Origin: an uncultured candidate division Zixibacteria bacterium
Lineage (GTDB): Bacteria; Zixibacteria; MSB-5A5; SM1-73
DNA length: 64,000 bases
Assembly: GCA_903908285.1 (NCBI GenBank)
Contig: CAIVRH010000008.1
Coordinates: 1-64,000, forward strand
Direction: 5' to 3'
The notes below the pieces were generated by a model, which saw only the letters and a list, made by a program, of their open reading frames with translations, searched no databases and was not told where the DNA came from. Made by a program: the position numbers and the translations under genes. Positions 27,113-35,960 of this stretch are shown here, in pieces (positions within the stretch are counted from its first letter, which is position 1; every line of letters begins with the position of its first letter).

Positions 27113-28201
27113 ATGAAAATTGGAATAGTGGGACTTCCGTTTGTAGGCAAAACCACCATATTCAACGCCCTGACCAGCGCTCATGCCAAAGTGGGGGAAT
27201 TCACCCTGGGTGTGAAAGAAGCAAATAAGGGGATGGTTAAAGTACCGGATGATCGGGTATACCGGATCGCTTCGTTGTATCATCCCAAGAAGACCACTCC
27301 GGCTGAAGTCGAATATATCGATGTGGCGGGGCTGGTGAAAGAGACGAAGGATAAGGGTTCGGAGGGGGAATTTTATCACTCCCTGCGGGAAGTGGATGAG
27401 CTGGCTCATGTGGTCCGGGTATTTAAAGATGAGAATATCACCCATGTTTCCGGTTCGGTGGATCCGAAAAGGGATATCAAGAGCTTAGATCTGGATCTGA
27501 TTCTGATCGATCTGGATATTATTGAGAAGAGACTAAAACGCTTGGAAAAGTCGGTAACCAGCTCGAAGGTGGAGGAGGAGAAAAGGGAGTTAGCGGTTCT
27601 CCATAGATTTAAAGAGTCTCTGGACCAGGGAATTCCCTTAAGGGAAGTTCCGCTGCCACCGGAAGAGGAGAAATTAATCCGGGGTTACGCTTTCCTTTCC
27701 TTAAAACCTCTGCTATTAATACTCAACATGGATGAGGAACAATATGGTCAGCGGGAGAAACTGGAATCGGGTTTCTCCGAGTTTACCCCTAACAAAAAAA
27801 CTGAGGTTTGTTCCATCTGCGGGAAATTGGAGATGGAGCTTTCCCTGCTGGAGGAGAAGGACAAAAGTGCTTTCATGGAAGATTTGGGGATGGAAAAACT
27901 GGCGGTGGAACGGGTGATAGATATCTCGCATAAGCTTTTGAATCTGATCTCGTTTTTTACCGCGAACGAGAATGAGGTGCGATCCTGGTCAGTACCCTGT
28001 GGGACCAAAGCCATTAAAGCCGCGGGGACGGTGCATACCGACATGGAGAGAGGTTTCATCAAGGCAGAGGTGATCTCGTTTGAAAAGCTTATAGAGCTTG
28101 GCTCCATTCATAAAGCCAAGGAAAAAGGTGAATTGAGGTTGGAAGGTAAGGATTATCCGGTGCAGGACGGGGACGTGATCTTTTTCAGATTTAACCTATG
28201 A
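27113..28201 (+). CDS. ychF: YchF/Obg-like ATPase with TGS domain
   Basis: A 362-aa P-loop ATPase that binds ribosomes. GLPFVGKTTIFNALT (residues 7-21) is the P-loop, DVAGLVKETKDKG the switch motif, and LNMDEEQ replaces the guanine-specific NKxD, as expected for the ATP-preferring YchF family. A coiled-coil helical insertion is at about 125-170 and the TGS domain is at the C-terminus (AGTVHTDMERGFIKAEVI; DYPVQDGDVIFFRFNL). The stop overlaps the next gene by 4 bases (ATGA). Confidence 0.93.
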   Translation: MKIGIVGLPFVGKTTIFNALTSAHAKVGEFTLGVKEANKGMVKVPDDRVYRIASLYHPKKTTPAEVEYIDVAGLVKETKDKGSEGEFYHSLREVDELAHVVRVFKDENITHVSGSVDPKRDIKSLDLDLILIDLDIIEKRLKRLEKSVTSSKVEEEKRELAVLHRFKESLDQGIPLREVPLPPEEEKLIRGYAFLSLKPLLLILNMDEEQYGQREKLESGFSEFTPNKKTEVCSICGKLEMELSLLEEKDKSAFMEDLGMEKLAVERVIDISHKLLNLISFFTANENEVRSWSVPCGTKAIKAAGTVHTDMERGFIKAEVISFEKLIELGSIHKAKEKGELRLEGKDYPVQDGDVIFFRFNL

Positions 28202-30138
28202 ATAGAACCATTAAGTTAACCGGCGCAGGCTGTTTTATTCTTATTCTGATCCATCTGGCAGCTTCGTATTTCCCTAAAGAAAGATTATGGGGGGTGAATC
28301 TGCTGTACTATTTTCCCTCGGTCTGGCGATGGATCCTGTGCCTTTTCGGTTTGGCGCTATTGATCCCTTTGATAAATAAAGCTTTCCTCGGTTGGTGGGA
28401 AAGTTTCTTTCATCCGATCATCCGTCAGCTGGACAGGGTAAACCGGTACTTTAAGTACATTTTATTCAGTCTAGGCGGGGGAGTACTTTTTTGGGTTTTC
28501 AAAGTAAAGACTTTTCTTTTGGGGGACAGTTTCTTGAGAGCCAGAGAAATCAATTTGGGTGGGCACTATTCGTATTTCACCGAACCGGTGGATTTTCTCT
28601 TACATGTCAAGATATCGAAACTCCTCAGCTGGGACGCTTTTCAAACCTACGCGGTAGTAAGCGTTCTCTCCGGTGTGGCTTTCCTGTTTTTGAGTTTACT
28701 TTTAAGCGATCTTTTATGCAAAGAGCATAAGGAGAAAGGATTAGTTCTTTCCGTACTCGTCGCCCTGGGCGCTAACCAGCTTTTCTTCGGTTATGTGGAA
28801 AGCTATACTTTAGTTTATGTGTGCATGATTTTTTTTATTCTTTCCGGTATTAGTTATCTGAAAAACCAGTGCAGAATCTTTCTGCCCATTTTAGTTTTCT
28901 TTCTGGCTTCAAGTATTCATCTGCTTGCCTTAATCCTGCTTCCCTCTCTTTTGTATTTGATATATAAATCAGGATCAAAGGAGGCTGCTCCGAAGAAGAA
29001 AGAAAGGAAAATGCAATGGATTCTTGGGATAACCGCGGTGGTGTTGATAGTGGGAGCGGGATTATTCCTCCTGCAGCACTATAATCCGGAAAGAAAGGGA
29101 CCGAGTTATTACCTGATCTCCCCTTTGGGAAACGATCAGAGCTATTATTCCATCTTCTCTTTTTCCCATCTTCTGGATCTGATCAATCATCAACTTCTGG
29201 CAGTGCCGGTCGGAATTTTAATCCTGTTTTTGTCGATGGTGTGTTTCCGCCGAAAATTCGACTTTAAAGATAACATCACCGGATTTCTGCTGATATTGAG
29301 CATCTGCACTCTGGGTTATGCATTTTTCATGGATCCCAAGTTAGGATACCCGCGGGATTGGGACTTGTTTGCCTTCACCGGTTTGGGTTATACCTTTCTG
29401 GGAATCTATCTGTTCCTGAAGGGAAGCCGGGAGACAAAATCGAAGGATTTAAGATATGTTACCTTGGCTTTGCTGGCGGTTTCTTTAATCTCCACATTTC
29501 CCTGGATATATGTTAATGCTTCGGAAAAAAAGTCGGTGGAGAGATTCGGATATCTTCTGGATCAGGATAAAAAAAGAAGCCCTTCCGGACGCGAAAATCT
29601 GGCTATCTATTACAACCAAAAAGGAGAATGGAACAAAGAGATAGAACAGTGGGAGAAAGCCATTGCGGTAACCAATAGTCCCCGATATATCGATAATCTG
29701 GCAACAGTTTACTTCAATAACCAAAAGTTTGATTTGGCTATTGCAGAGCTGAAAAGGTCGCTGGCTGTGGATTCAACTTTCGATTTTACCCATTTCGGAT
29801 TGGCGGAGGTATATGTTCAAACGGGAAGATATGAAGAGGCTATCCGCGAGTACCGCCAAGCCATAAAAGCACGGCCCAGCCTCTCCCAGTACTATGACAA
29901 CCTGGGAGTCCTCCTGACCAATCTGAAGCGCTATCCCGAAGCCATCCAGGTATTCGATGAAGGGATAAAGTCCAATCCCGGATATGTTGCCTTTTACCGT
30001 AATTTAGGCTATTCTTATTATAATCTGGGAGAATATTCTTCGGCGGAGAAATATCTGAAGCTTTATCTGGAGCGCTCACCCCAAGCTGAGGATGCAACTG
30101 AGGTAAGGCAAGTTCTGATGAGCCTACCTCAAAAGTGA
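28198..30138 (+). CDS. Polytopic membrane protein with C-terminal TPRs, GT-C-like (paralogue B)
   Basis: A 646-aa paralogue of the genes at 10181 and 30311. About ten membrane helices span residues 8-440; LLGDSFLRAREI (about 107-118), EPVDFLLHVKISKLL, GYVESYTLVY and MDPKLGYPRDWDLFAFTGLGYTF are shared family marks. The C-terminal 190 residues carry TPRs (ERSLAVDSTFDFTHFGLAEVYVQTG; RYEEAIREYRQAIKARP). Its start overlaps the ychF stop. A membrane glycosyltransferase role is possible: a conserved acidic residue in the first loop and DW-D motifs suggest it, but no family match can be confirmed from here. Confidence 0.75.
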   Translation: MNRTIKLTGAGCFILILIHLAASYFPKERLWGVNLLYYFPSVWRWILCLFGLALLIPLINKAFLGWWESFFHPIIRQLDRVNRYFKYILFSLGGGVLFWVFKVKTFLLGDSFLRAREINLGGHYSYFTEPVDFLLHVKISKLLSWDAFQTYAVVSVLSGVAFLFLSLLLSDLLCKEHKEKGLVLSVLVALGANQLFFGYVESYTLVYVCMIFFILSGISYLKNQCRIFLPILVFFLASSIHLLALILLPSLLYLIYKSGSKEAAPKKKERKMQWILGITAVVLIVGAGLFLLQHYNPERKGPSYYLISPLGNDQSYYSIFSFSHLLDLINHQLLAVPVGILILFLSMVCFRRKFDFKDNITGFLLILSICTLGYAFFMDPKLGYPRDWDLFAFTGLGYTFLGIYLFLKGSRETKSKDLRYVTLALLAVSLISTFPWIYVNASEKKSVERFGYLLDQDKKRSPSGRENLAIYYNQKGEWNKEIEQWEKAIAVTNSPRYIDNLATVYFNNQKFDLAIAELKRSLAVDSTFDFTHFGLAEVYVQTGRYEEAIREYRQAIKARPSLSQYYDNLGVLLTNLKRYPEAIQVFDEGIKSNPGYVAFYRNLGYSYYNLGEYSSAEKYLKLYLERSPQAEDATEVRQVLMSLPQK

Positions 30139-30182
30139 ATTTAAAAGACCACAACAACGGAATATGTTGAAAGGAAGGGTGA

Positions 30183-30238
30183 AGAGTAAAGAGTAAAGGG
30201 TAAAGAGTAAAGGGTAAAGAGTAAAGGGTAAAGGGTAA
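30183..30238 (+). repeat. 7-bp tandem repeat, eight units
   Basis: AGAGTAA, AGAGTAA, AGGGTAA, AGAGTAA, AGGGTAA, AGAGTAA, AGGGTAA, AGGGTAA: perfect 7-bp periodicity with one variable position, between the two GT-C/TPR paralogues. Confidence 0.95.
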
Positions 30239-30310
30239 CACCTTAATAGTACAGTATTTGGAGCGAGTCTACAAAATGAGTAAGGGTGATGTGAAAAAGG
30301 ATAAGACCAG

Positions 30311-32311
30311 ATGACTACCAAGAACCCGGCAGTTACAGAATCTCCGGCACAGATATCATTTAATACAAAAATGGAGAGGGGGATTATTTTCTCATGCGCC
30401 GGTTTGATCCTTCTGCACTTCATGGCATCTTTCTTTCCTCATTTGAGACTTTGGGGGATAAATCAACTAGCCTATTTTCCGGTTCAGTTTCGTATCGGGG
30501 TTACTGCAGTTGGACTCTTGTTTCTAATTCCGGTTATAAATGGCATTCTGTTCAAGGTTCTAAAGAGAGCCTTCACTTGGTTAATAAACCAAGCCCGAAA
30601 GGTTAACCGGTATCTTATATTCGCTTTCATTAGCCTATTCAGTTTCCTCTTGTTCTGGATACTGAGCGTCAAAACCCCGCTTTTGGGTGACGGGTATTGG
30701 CGTGCGGCACAGATCAAACCGGGAATATTATTTTCCTTAACTGAGCCTCTTGATTTTTATCTGCATTTATTAGTATCAAGACTATTTCACCTGGATGGTT
30801 ACACCGCATATAGAGTTTTGAGCTGTTCGGTCGGTGTAATTTACATATTCATAGTCTTTTTAATCTGCGATCAATGGGGGAAGGATGCGGGGAAAAAGAT
30901 TTTTATATTTTTGATCTTGATCACTATGGGAGCCAACCAGTTGTTCTTTGGCTATATAGAGAGCTACTCCATCATGTATGTATTGCTGGCAGTCTACCTC
31001 TACTTCGGAATCAGATATCAAATGCAGGGGAGGGGATTCGTCTGGCTCTGTTTTTTCCTGATTATAGCGTCCGGTTTTCATCTGGCAGCTTTATCATTCC
31101 TCCCTTCCTTAGTTTATCTGGCTTTTATCAAATCCATAAATAGCACGGGGATAATATCGAAAAAAACAAGGATCCAACATATTTTCGGTTTGGGTTTTGT
31201 GATCCTTATGCTCGCCATCGGAATGTACTGGCTGAGAATCACATTTTCCAGACTACCGGTTAATCCTTTCCTGATTTATCCGTTTGGAGCCGAAGAGAGT
31301 TTTTATTCTTTTTTTTCGGTAGCTCATCTTTTGGATTTTCTTAACCAGCAGCTCTTAATCTCCCCCTTAATCATAATTATGGGGGTAATACTTTTAGTCT
31401 TAGGCCGAGGAGCCGTCGATTTCAAAGCGAAAGTAACCGGAATTTTTGTCTGGACCATGGTAGGGTCCTTCATTTTTGCCTGGTTTGTGGATCCTAAACT
31501 GGGTTATGCCCGGGATTGGGATCTTTTTGCATTTACCGGACTGGGGGCAACCTTCTTGGCGATGGCACTTTTCTTAAGCATTCTCGAAAAGGGTAAGCCT
31601 TTGGAACCTGGGAGAATGACACTGGCTCTTTTCGTCACTGCTTTTGTATTCATACTCCCCTGGATCTGGATCAATGCTTCCCCAGAAAAATCGATAGCAA
31701 GATTTGAGGATCTTTTGACGATAGATAAAGATAGGGCAGACTATGGATACGAAACCTTGGCTTGCTATTTTCGGGATAAGGGGGAAGACGAAAAAACCGC
31801 CATATATTGGAAGAAAGCGATTGCCCTAAATCCCAATCCGCGTTATTTTGGAGCATTGGGAAATGCGTATTTAAGATTGAAAAGACCCGATTTGGCGAGA
31901 GAGGTATTGGAACAAGGCGTACGGAGGGAACCTGATGGCTTGACGCTTCAGCTGCTACACAGCAGCTTGGGACGCTGTTTAGCCGAGATGGGAAAATACG
32001 ATGAAGCAGCTTTGGAGATAAGGAAAGCCATAAGCTTGAATCCAAAGAATCCGGAATATTATTATACCCTGGGCAACATTCTGGGTATGGCAGGAAAATA
32101 CCAGGAAGCAGCACCATGTTTTGAGACGGCCATAAGATTGGATCCGAAAAACATCAAGGCTTACAAATATCTGGGAATGACCTATGCCCGGATGGGGAAG
32201 AAGGACCAGGCCAAAAGACTTCTGGAGACATATTTAAAATCGGTATCACAAGATACTTCGAATACCAAAGGAATCATAGACAGCATCCAAATTGAACTGG
32301 AGCCGAAATAG
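30311..32311 (+). CDS. Polytopic membrane protein with C-terminal TPRs, GT-C-like (paralogue C)
   Basis: A 666-aa paralogue of 28198 and 10181. About ten helices are followed by TPRs at about residues 510-650 (LAEMGKYDEAALEIRKAISLNPKNPEYYYTLGNILG). Shared marks are LLGDGYWRAAQI (124-135), TEPLDFYLHLLVSRLF, GYIESYSIMYV and VDPKLGYARDWDLFAFTGLG. It is much closer to paralogue B than to A in the DPKLG motif. B and C form a tandem pair that probably arose by duplication. Hypothetical; a GT-C-like glycosyltransferase is the leading inference. Confidence 0.75.
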   Translation: MTTKNPAVTESPAQISFNTKMERGIIFSCAGLILLHFMASFFPHLRLWGINQLAYFPVQFRIGVTAVGLLFLIPVINGILFKVLKRAFTWLINQARKVNRYLIFAFISLFSFLLFWILSVKTPLLGDGYWRAAQIKPGILFSLTEPLDFYLHLLVSRLFHLDGYTAYRVLSCSVGVIYIFIVFLICDQWGKDAGKKIFIFLILITMGANQLFFGYIESYSIMYVLLAVYLYFGIRYQMQGRGFVWLCFFLIIASGFHLAALSFLPSLVYLAFIKSINSTGIISKKTRIQHIFGLGFVILMLAIGMYWLRITFSRLPVNPFLIYPFGAEESFYSFFSVAHLLDFLNQQLLISPLIIIMGVILLVLGRGAVDFKAKVTGIFVWTMVGSFIFAWFVDPKLGYARDWDLFAFTGLGATFLAMALFLSILEKGKPLEPGRMTLALFVTAFVFILPWIWINASPEKSIARFEDLLTIDKDRADYGYETLACYFRDKGEDEKTAIYWKKAIALNPNPRYFGALGNAYLRLKRPDLAREVLEQGVRREPDGLTLQLLHSSLGRCLAEMGKYDEAALEIRKAISLNPKNPEYYYTLGNILGMAGKYQEAAPCFETAIRLDPKNIKAYKYLGMTYARMGKKDQAKRLLETYLKSVSQDTSNTKGIIDSIQIELEPK

Positions 32312-32360
32312 CGGATACCGGATGCCGTTTAAACCAAACGGAAATCTGAGAGGTGGTTGG

Positions 32361-32813
32361 ATGAATGACATCAAGAAAGATATTTTAAAGGATGTGCGGA
32401 GAATCCAGGAGGAGATGGATCTTTTATTCGATCATTTCTACAAGCTGAAACATTCTCCGGTTTTGACCTCCCGCCGGGTATGGCGGCCTCCCACCGATGT
32501 TTATGAAACCGATGAGAAGATCGTCATCCGCATGGAAATCGCCGGAATGAAACATCCGGATTTGAAGGTAACCGTGTCCGGCAGTGTTTTGGTTATCCGG
32601 GGAGAGAGAGCAGAGCAAACTTCGGCTAATCGAACCATATATCAAAACATGGAGATCAACTATGGACCCTTCGAGAGAAATATTCGATTGCCCGGGCCTA
32701 TAGATGGAGACAATATTAAGGCAGAGTATAAGGACGGATTCCTGGAAATAAATATCCCCAAGATACAGGGTGAAGGTGGTGAGTCCAAGGAGATTGAAAT
32801 CGGGGTGGAGTGA
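32361..32813 (+). CDS. Hsp20/alpha-crystallin small heat-shock protein
   Basis: A 150-aa ATP-independent holdase. The alpha-crystallin domain runs from WRPPTDVYETDEKIVIRMEIAGM to YKDGFLEINIPKIQ and includes LVIRGERAEQ. I chose ATG 32361, which has AGAGGTGG just upstream; the frame is open to 32292 but that start lies inside the preceding gene. The C-terminal GGESKEIEIGVE carries an IEI-type (IxI) anchor motif. Followed 76 bases later by lon, a proteostasis pairing. Confidence 0.9.
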   Translation: MNDIKKDILKDVRRIQEEMDLLFDHFYKLKHSPVLTSRRVWRPPTDVYETDEKIVIRMEIAGMKHPDLKVTVSGSVLVIRGERAEQTSANRTIYQNMEINYGPFERNIRLPGPIDGDNIKAEYKDGFLEINIPKIQGEGGESKEIEIGVE

Positions 32814-32889
32814 AATATCCGGATGAGAAGAAAAATATTAACGTCTTATCATGTGGTTTAAATAAGCCAACCATTTAAGGAGAACAACC

Positions 32890-35268
32890 TTGTTAAAAGA
32901 AAATGAGAAAATAGTCGAGGATACCAAAAAGATCGGAGACGAGATTTCCATCATCCCCATCAAGGGAACCGTGGTTTTTCCATATCTGATCGTGCCTCTG
33001 ATCGTCACGGATCAAAAACATGCGCGGCTGATAGACGAAACCTTGATGAGCGGCAAGATAATCGGGCTTTTTGCCCAGAAGAACGCCTCCATCGAACATG
33101 CGAAAGAGGATGATATATACCAGGTGGGCACGGCTGCCTCTATTCTGAAGATGCTGCGATTCCCGGACGGGAGCATCCGATTTTTGGTCCAGGGTTTATC
33201 CCGGGTGAAAATAAAGAACTTCGTGCAGACCGAGCCGCACCTGGTGGCGGGGATAGAGATGATCGAGGAAATCACGGAAAGGAGCGTGGAGGTGGAAGCT
33301 CTCAACCGAAATGTGCTGGATCTATTGAAGAAAGTTGTGGAGCTGGCTCCTTATTTGTCCGAGGAACTGCAGATTACCGCCATCAACACCGACGATCCCA
33401 ACCGCCTGGCGGATCTGATCGCTTCCAACCTCAACATCAACGTGGCGCAGAAACAGGAGCTTTTGGAAACCATCGATACCAAGGAAAGGTTGAGAAAAGT
33501 TCTTTCCCATATAAATCGGGAAGTGGAGGTTTTAGAGCTTTCCCGCCGGATTCAATCCCAAACCGCCAACGAATTGGGAAAAACCCAGAAGGAGTATATC
33601 CTGCGGGAGCAGCTTAAAGCCATCCAGAAGGAACTGGGCGAAGCGGATGAGAGAACGGCAGAATTAGACGAGTTCAAAAAGAAAATCAAAGAAGCCAAGA
33701 TGCCGGCAGAGGCTTTGGATGCGGCACAGAAAGAGCTGGATCGACTTTCCAAAATGAATCCCGCGGCAGCGGAATATACCGTCTCCCGCACCTATCTGGA
33801 CTGGTTGGTGAACCTGCCCTGGAGCATATCCACCGAGGACGTTCTGGACATCAAGAAAGCCAAAAGTATTTTAGACGAAGATCATTTTGATCTGGAAAAA
33901 GTCAAGGAAAGGATATTGGAGCATCTGGCGGTTAGAAAGCTGAAACATGACATGAAAGGTCCCATCCTCTGTTTCGTCGGTCCGCCGGGAGTAGGGAAAA
34001 CATCTCTGGGCATCTCCATCGCCAGAGCCATGGGGAGGAAATTCAACCGCATCTCCTTGGGCGGGATGCACGATGAGGCGGAGATCCGGGGACACCGACG
34101 GACATACATCGGCGCTCTCCCCGGAAGAATAATCCAGGGGATCAGGCGAGCCGGCTCCAACAATCCCATCTTCATGCTGGATGAAGTGGATAAAATCGGA
34201 CAGGATTTCAGAGGCGATCCCGCTTCCGCCCTTTTGGAAGTTCTGGATCCGGAGCAAAACAATACTTTCTCCGATCACTATTTAGACGTTCCCTTTGATT
34301 TATCCAAGGTGATGTTCATCACTACCGCCAACGTCTTGGACCCGATACCCAGGGTTTTAAGGGACCGCATGGAGGTGATCGAGCTTCCGGGTTACACGGA
34401 TTTGGAGAAACTCCAGATTGCCAAACGGCATCTGGTTCCCAAGGAGCTTTCCAATCACGGTCTTAAGCCGGAGATTCTCACCTATAGGGATGATGCGGTC
34501 AAGAAAATCATCAATGACTATACCAGAGAGTCGGGATTGAGAAACTTGGACCGGGAACTGGCAACCATTTGTCGAAAGGTGGCTAAAATGCTGGCTTCCG
34601 ACGAGACGAAAAAAGTGGAGATCGTTCCAAAAAACTTGGAGCAGTTTCTGGGACCGGCGAAATTCTATCAGGAGATTGTGGAGAGAACCGCGCAAATAGG
34701 AGTGGTTCCCGGAGTCGCCTGGACTCAGGTCGGTGGAGATCTGATGTTCGTGGAAGCCACCAGGATGAAAGGGCGAAAAGCCCTGACATTGACCGGATAT
34801 ATGGGAGAAGTGATGAAGGAGTCGGTTCAAGCCGCATTGTCCTACATCCGCTCTGCCAGCAAAAAGCTGCATATCCCGGAAGGCGCTTTTGAGAAATACG
34901 AAATCCATGTCCACGTGCCCGCAGGAGCCATTCCCAAGGACGGACCCTCAGCCGGAATCACCATGGGCACTGCCATCGCTTCCATCATGACCGAAAGGCC
35001 GGTCAAACCCAAGCTGGCCATGACCGGAGAGCTGACCTTGAGAGGGCAGATTTTGCCTATCGGAGGCTTAAAAGAAAAGGCCTTAGCCGCTTATCGGGCC
35101 GGAGTGGAAACTTTGATACTCCCCAAGGAGAATCAGAAGGACTTGGTGGAGATCCCGGATGAGATAAAAAAGAAGATTAAATTCATTTTTGTCGAAACCA
35201 TGGATCAGGTACTGGAATTGGCTTTAGATAAACCCAAAAGAAAGAGTACCAGGAAAAAAAGAAAATAG
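32890..35268 (+). CDS. lon: ATP-dependent protease La (Lon)
   Basis: A 792-aa LonA protease. N-terminal LAN domain (ISIIPIKGTVVFPYLIVPLIV, about residues 18-210), coiled-coil linker, AAA+ module with Walker A GPPGVGKTS (residues 364-372) and Walker B FMLDEVDKIG, and the serine protease domain with Ser687 in KDGPSAG and the Lys of GGLKEKALAAYRAG. It starts at TTG 32890 behind a good TTAAGGAGA. It degrades misfolded and regulatory proteins; with the Hsp20 gene it forms a stress-response pair. Confidence 0.96.
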   Translation: MLKENEKIVEDTKKIGDEISIIPIKGTVVFPYLIVPLIVTDQKHARLIDETLMSGKIIGLFAQKNASIEHAKEDDIYQVGTAASILKMLRFPDGSIRFLVQGLSRVKIKNFVQTEPHLVAGIEMIEEITERSVEVEALNRNVLDLLKKVVELAPYLSEELQITAINTDDPNRLADLIASNLNINVAQKQELLETIDTKERLRKVLSHINREVEVLELSRRIQSQTANELGKTQKEYILREQLKAIQKELGEADERTAELDEFKKKIKEAKMPAEALDAAQKELDRLSKMNPAAAEYTVSRTYLDWLVNLPWSISTEDVLDIKKAKSILDEDHFDLEKVKERILEHLAVRKLKHDMKGPILCFVGPPGVGKTSLGISIARAMGRKFNRISLGGMHDEAEIRGHRRTYIGALPGRIIQGIRRAGSNNPIFMLDEVDKIGQDFRGDPASALLEVLDPEQNNTFSDHYLDVPFDLSKVMFITTANVLDPIPRVLRDRMEVIELPGYTDLEKLQIAKRHLVPKELSNHGLKPEILTYRDDAVKKIINDYTRESGLRNLDRELATICRKVAKMLASDETKKVEIVPKNLEQFLGPAKFYQEIVERTAQIGVVPGVAWTQVGGDLMFVEATRMKGRKALTLTGYMGEVMKESVQAALSYIRSASKKLHIPEGAFEKYEIHVHVPAGAIPKDGPSAGITMGTAIASIMTERPVKPKLAMTGELTLRGQILPIGGLKEKALAAYRAGVETLILPKENQKDLVEIPDEIKKKIKFIFVETMDQVLELALDKPKRKSTRKKRK

Positions 35269-35325
35269 AACTATGCAGTTCTTTTGAATCATTTTGAGAA
35301 AACAACCAACTTCCAAGATATAGGA

Positions 35326-35877
35326 ATGAGAGCAATTAAGATCGGCGTCGTTTCGATTTTAGAAGGGGAGGCTTATGCCGAGATAAAAAGGATGTGGCAG
35401 CTTTTCGAAAATGAGTACGATTCCATGGCGATCCAGAATTTTCCACATCCTCATCTGAGCTTTCAGGGAGGGACAAGTCGAGACCTTAAGACTATAGATT
35501 TGAAACTCCAGAATCTGACCTCCCGGATGAACCCCTTTCCCGTTGTCCTCGGAGGAATTGATACCTTTGAGAAACCGGAGCGGGTCATTTTCCTTTCGGT
35601 GGCAAAAACCAAAGAACTACAGAAAATTCATAAGAAGATCGACAACCTGCTACAGGAATATTGCTCCCAGACATTCAGATTTTATACTCCGCCAGACTAG
35701 CATCCCCACATTACCCTGGCCCAGGGTGACATCTTCCCAAATCATTTTCGGAAAGCTAAAAAGGATTTGGAAAATTACCATCCCTATCATAAATTAATCC
35801 TACACAATATCTGTCTGGTGAGATGGTATGACCAGAACAGAAAAATAAGAATTCACAAAAAGTATGTTTTAGGATAG
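35326..35877 (+). pseudogene. 2H phosphoesterase (2'-5' RNA ligase-like), in-frame amber stop
   Basis: From ATG 35326 the frame encodes a 2H-family protein with the first histidine motif HPHLSF (residues 41-46). TAG at 35698-35700 (codon 125) is followed in the same frame by HPHITLAQGD, the second histidine motif, and the frame then runs to a TAG at 35875-35877. Restored length is about 183 aa, normal for the family. The position corresponds to a residue often Trp in relatives, so TGG to TAG is the simplest origin. Other genes here end in TAG, so TAG is a true stop. Without readthrough the product lacks half its active site. An earlier TTG at 35284 is possible but has no ribosome-binding site. 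Confidence 0.85.
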
Positions 35878-35960
35878 GGAAAAAACCCGAAGCCATTGAA
35901 AGAATCAGTCTAATTCCGTAATTTGTAGTATAACTATTATAGAAATCGAGGTTGAATAAA

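Noticed and set aside
30183-30238. CRISPR or attachment site
   Set aside because: Only a 7-bp simple repeat; no spacers and no cas genes.
32292-32360. Upstream start of Hsp20
   Set aside because: It lies in the previous gene and lacks a ribosome-binding site; ATG 32361 has a good one.
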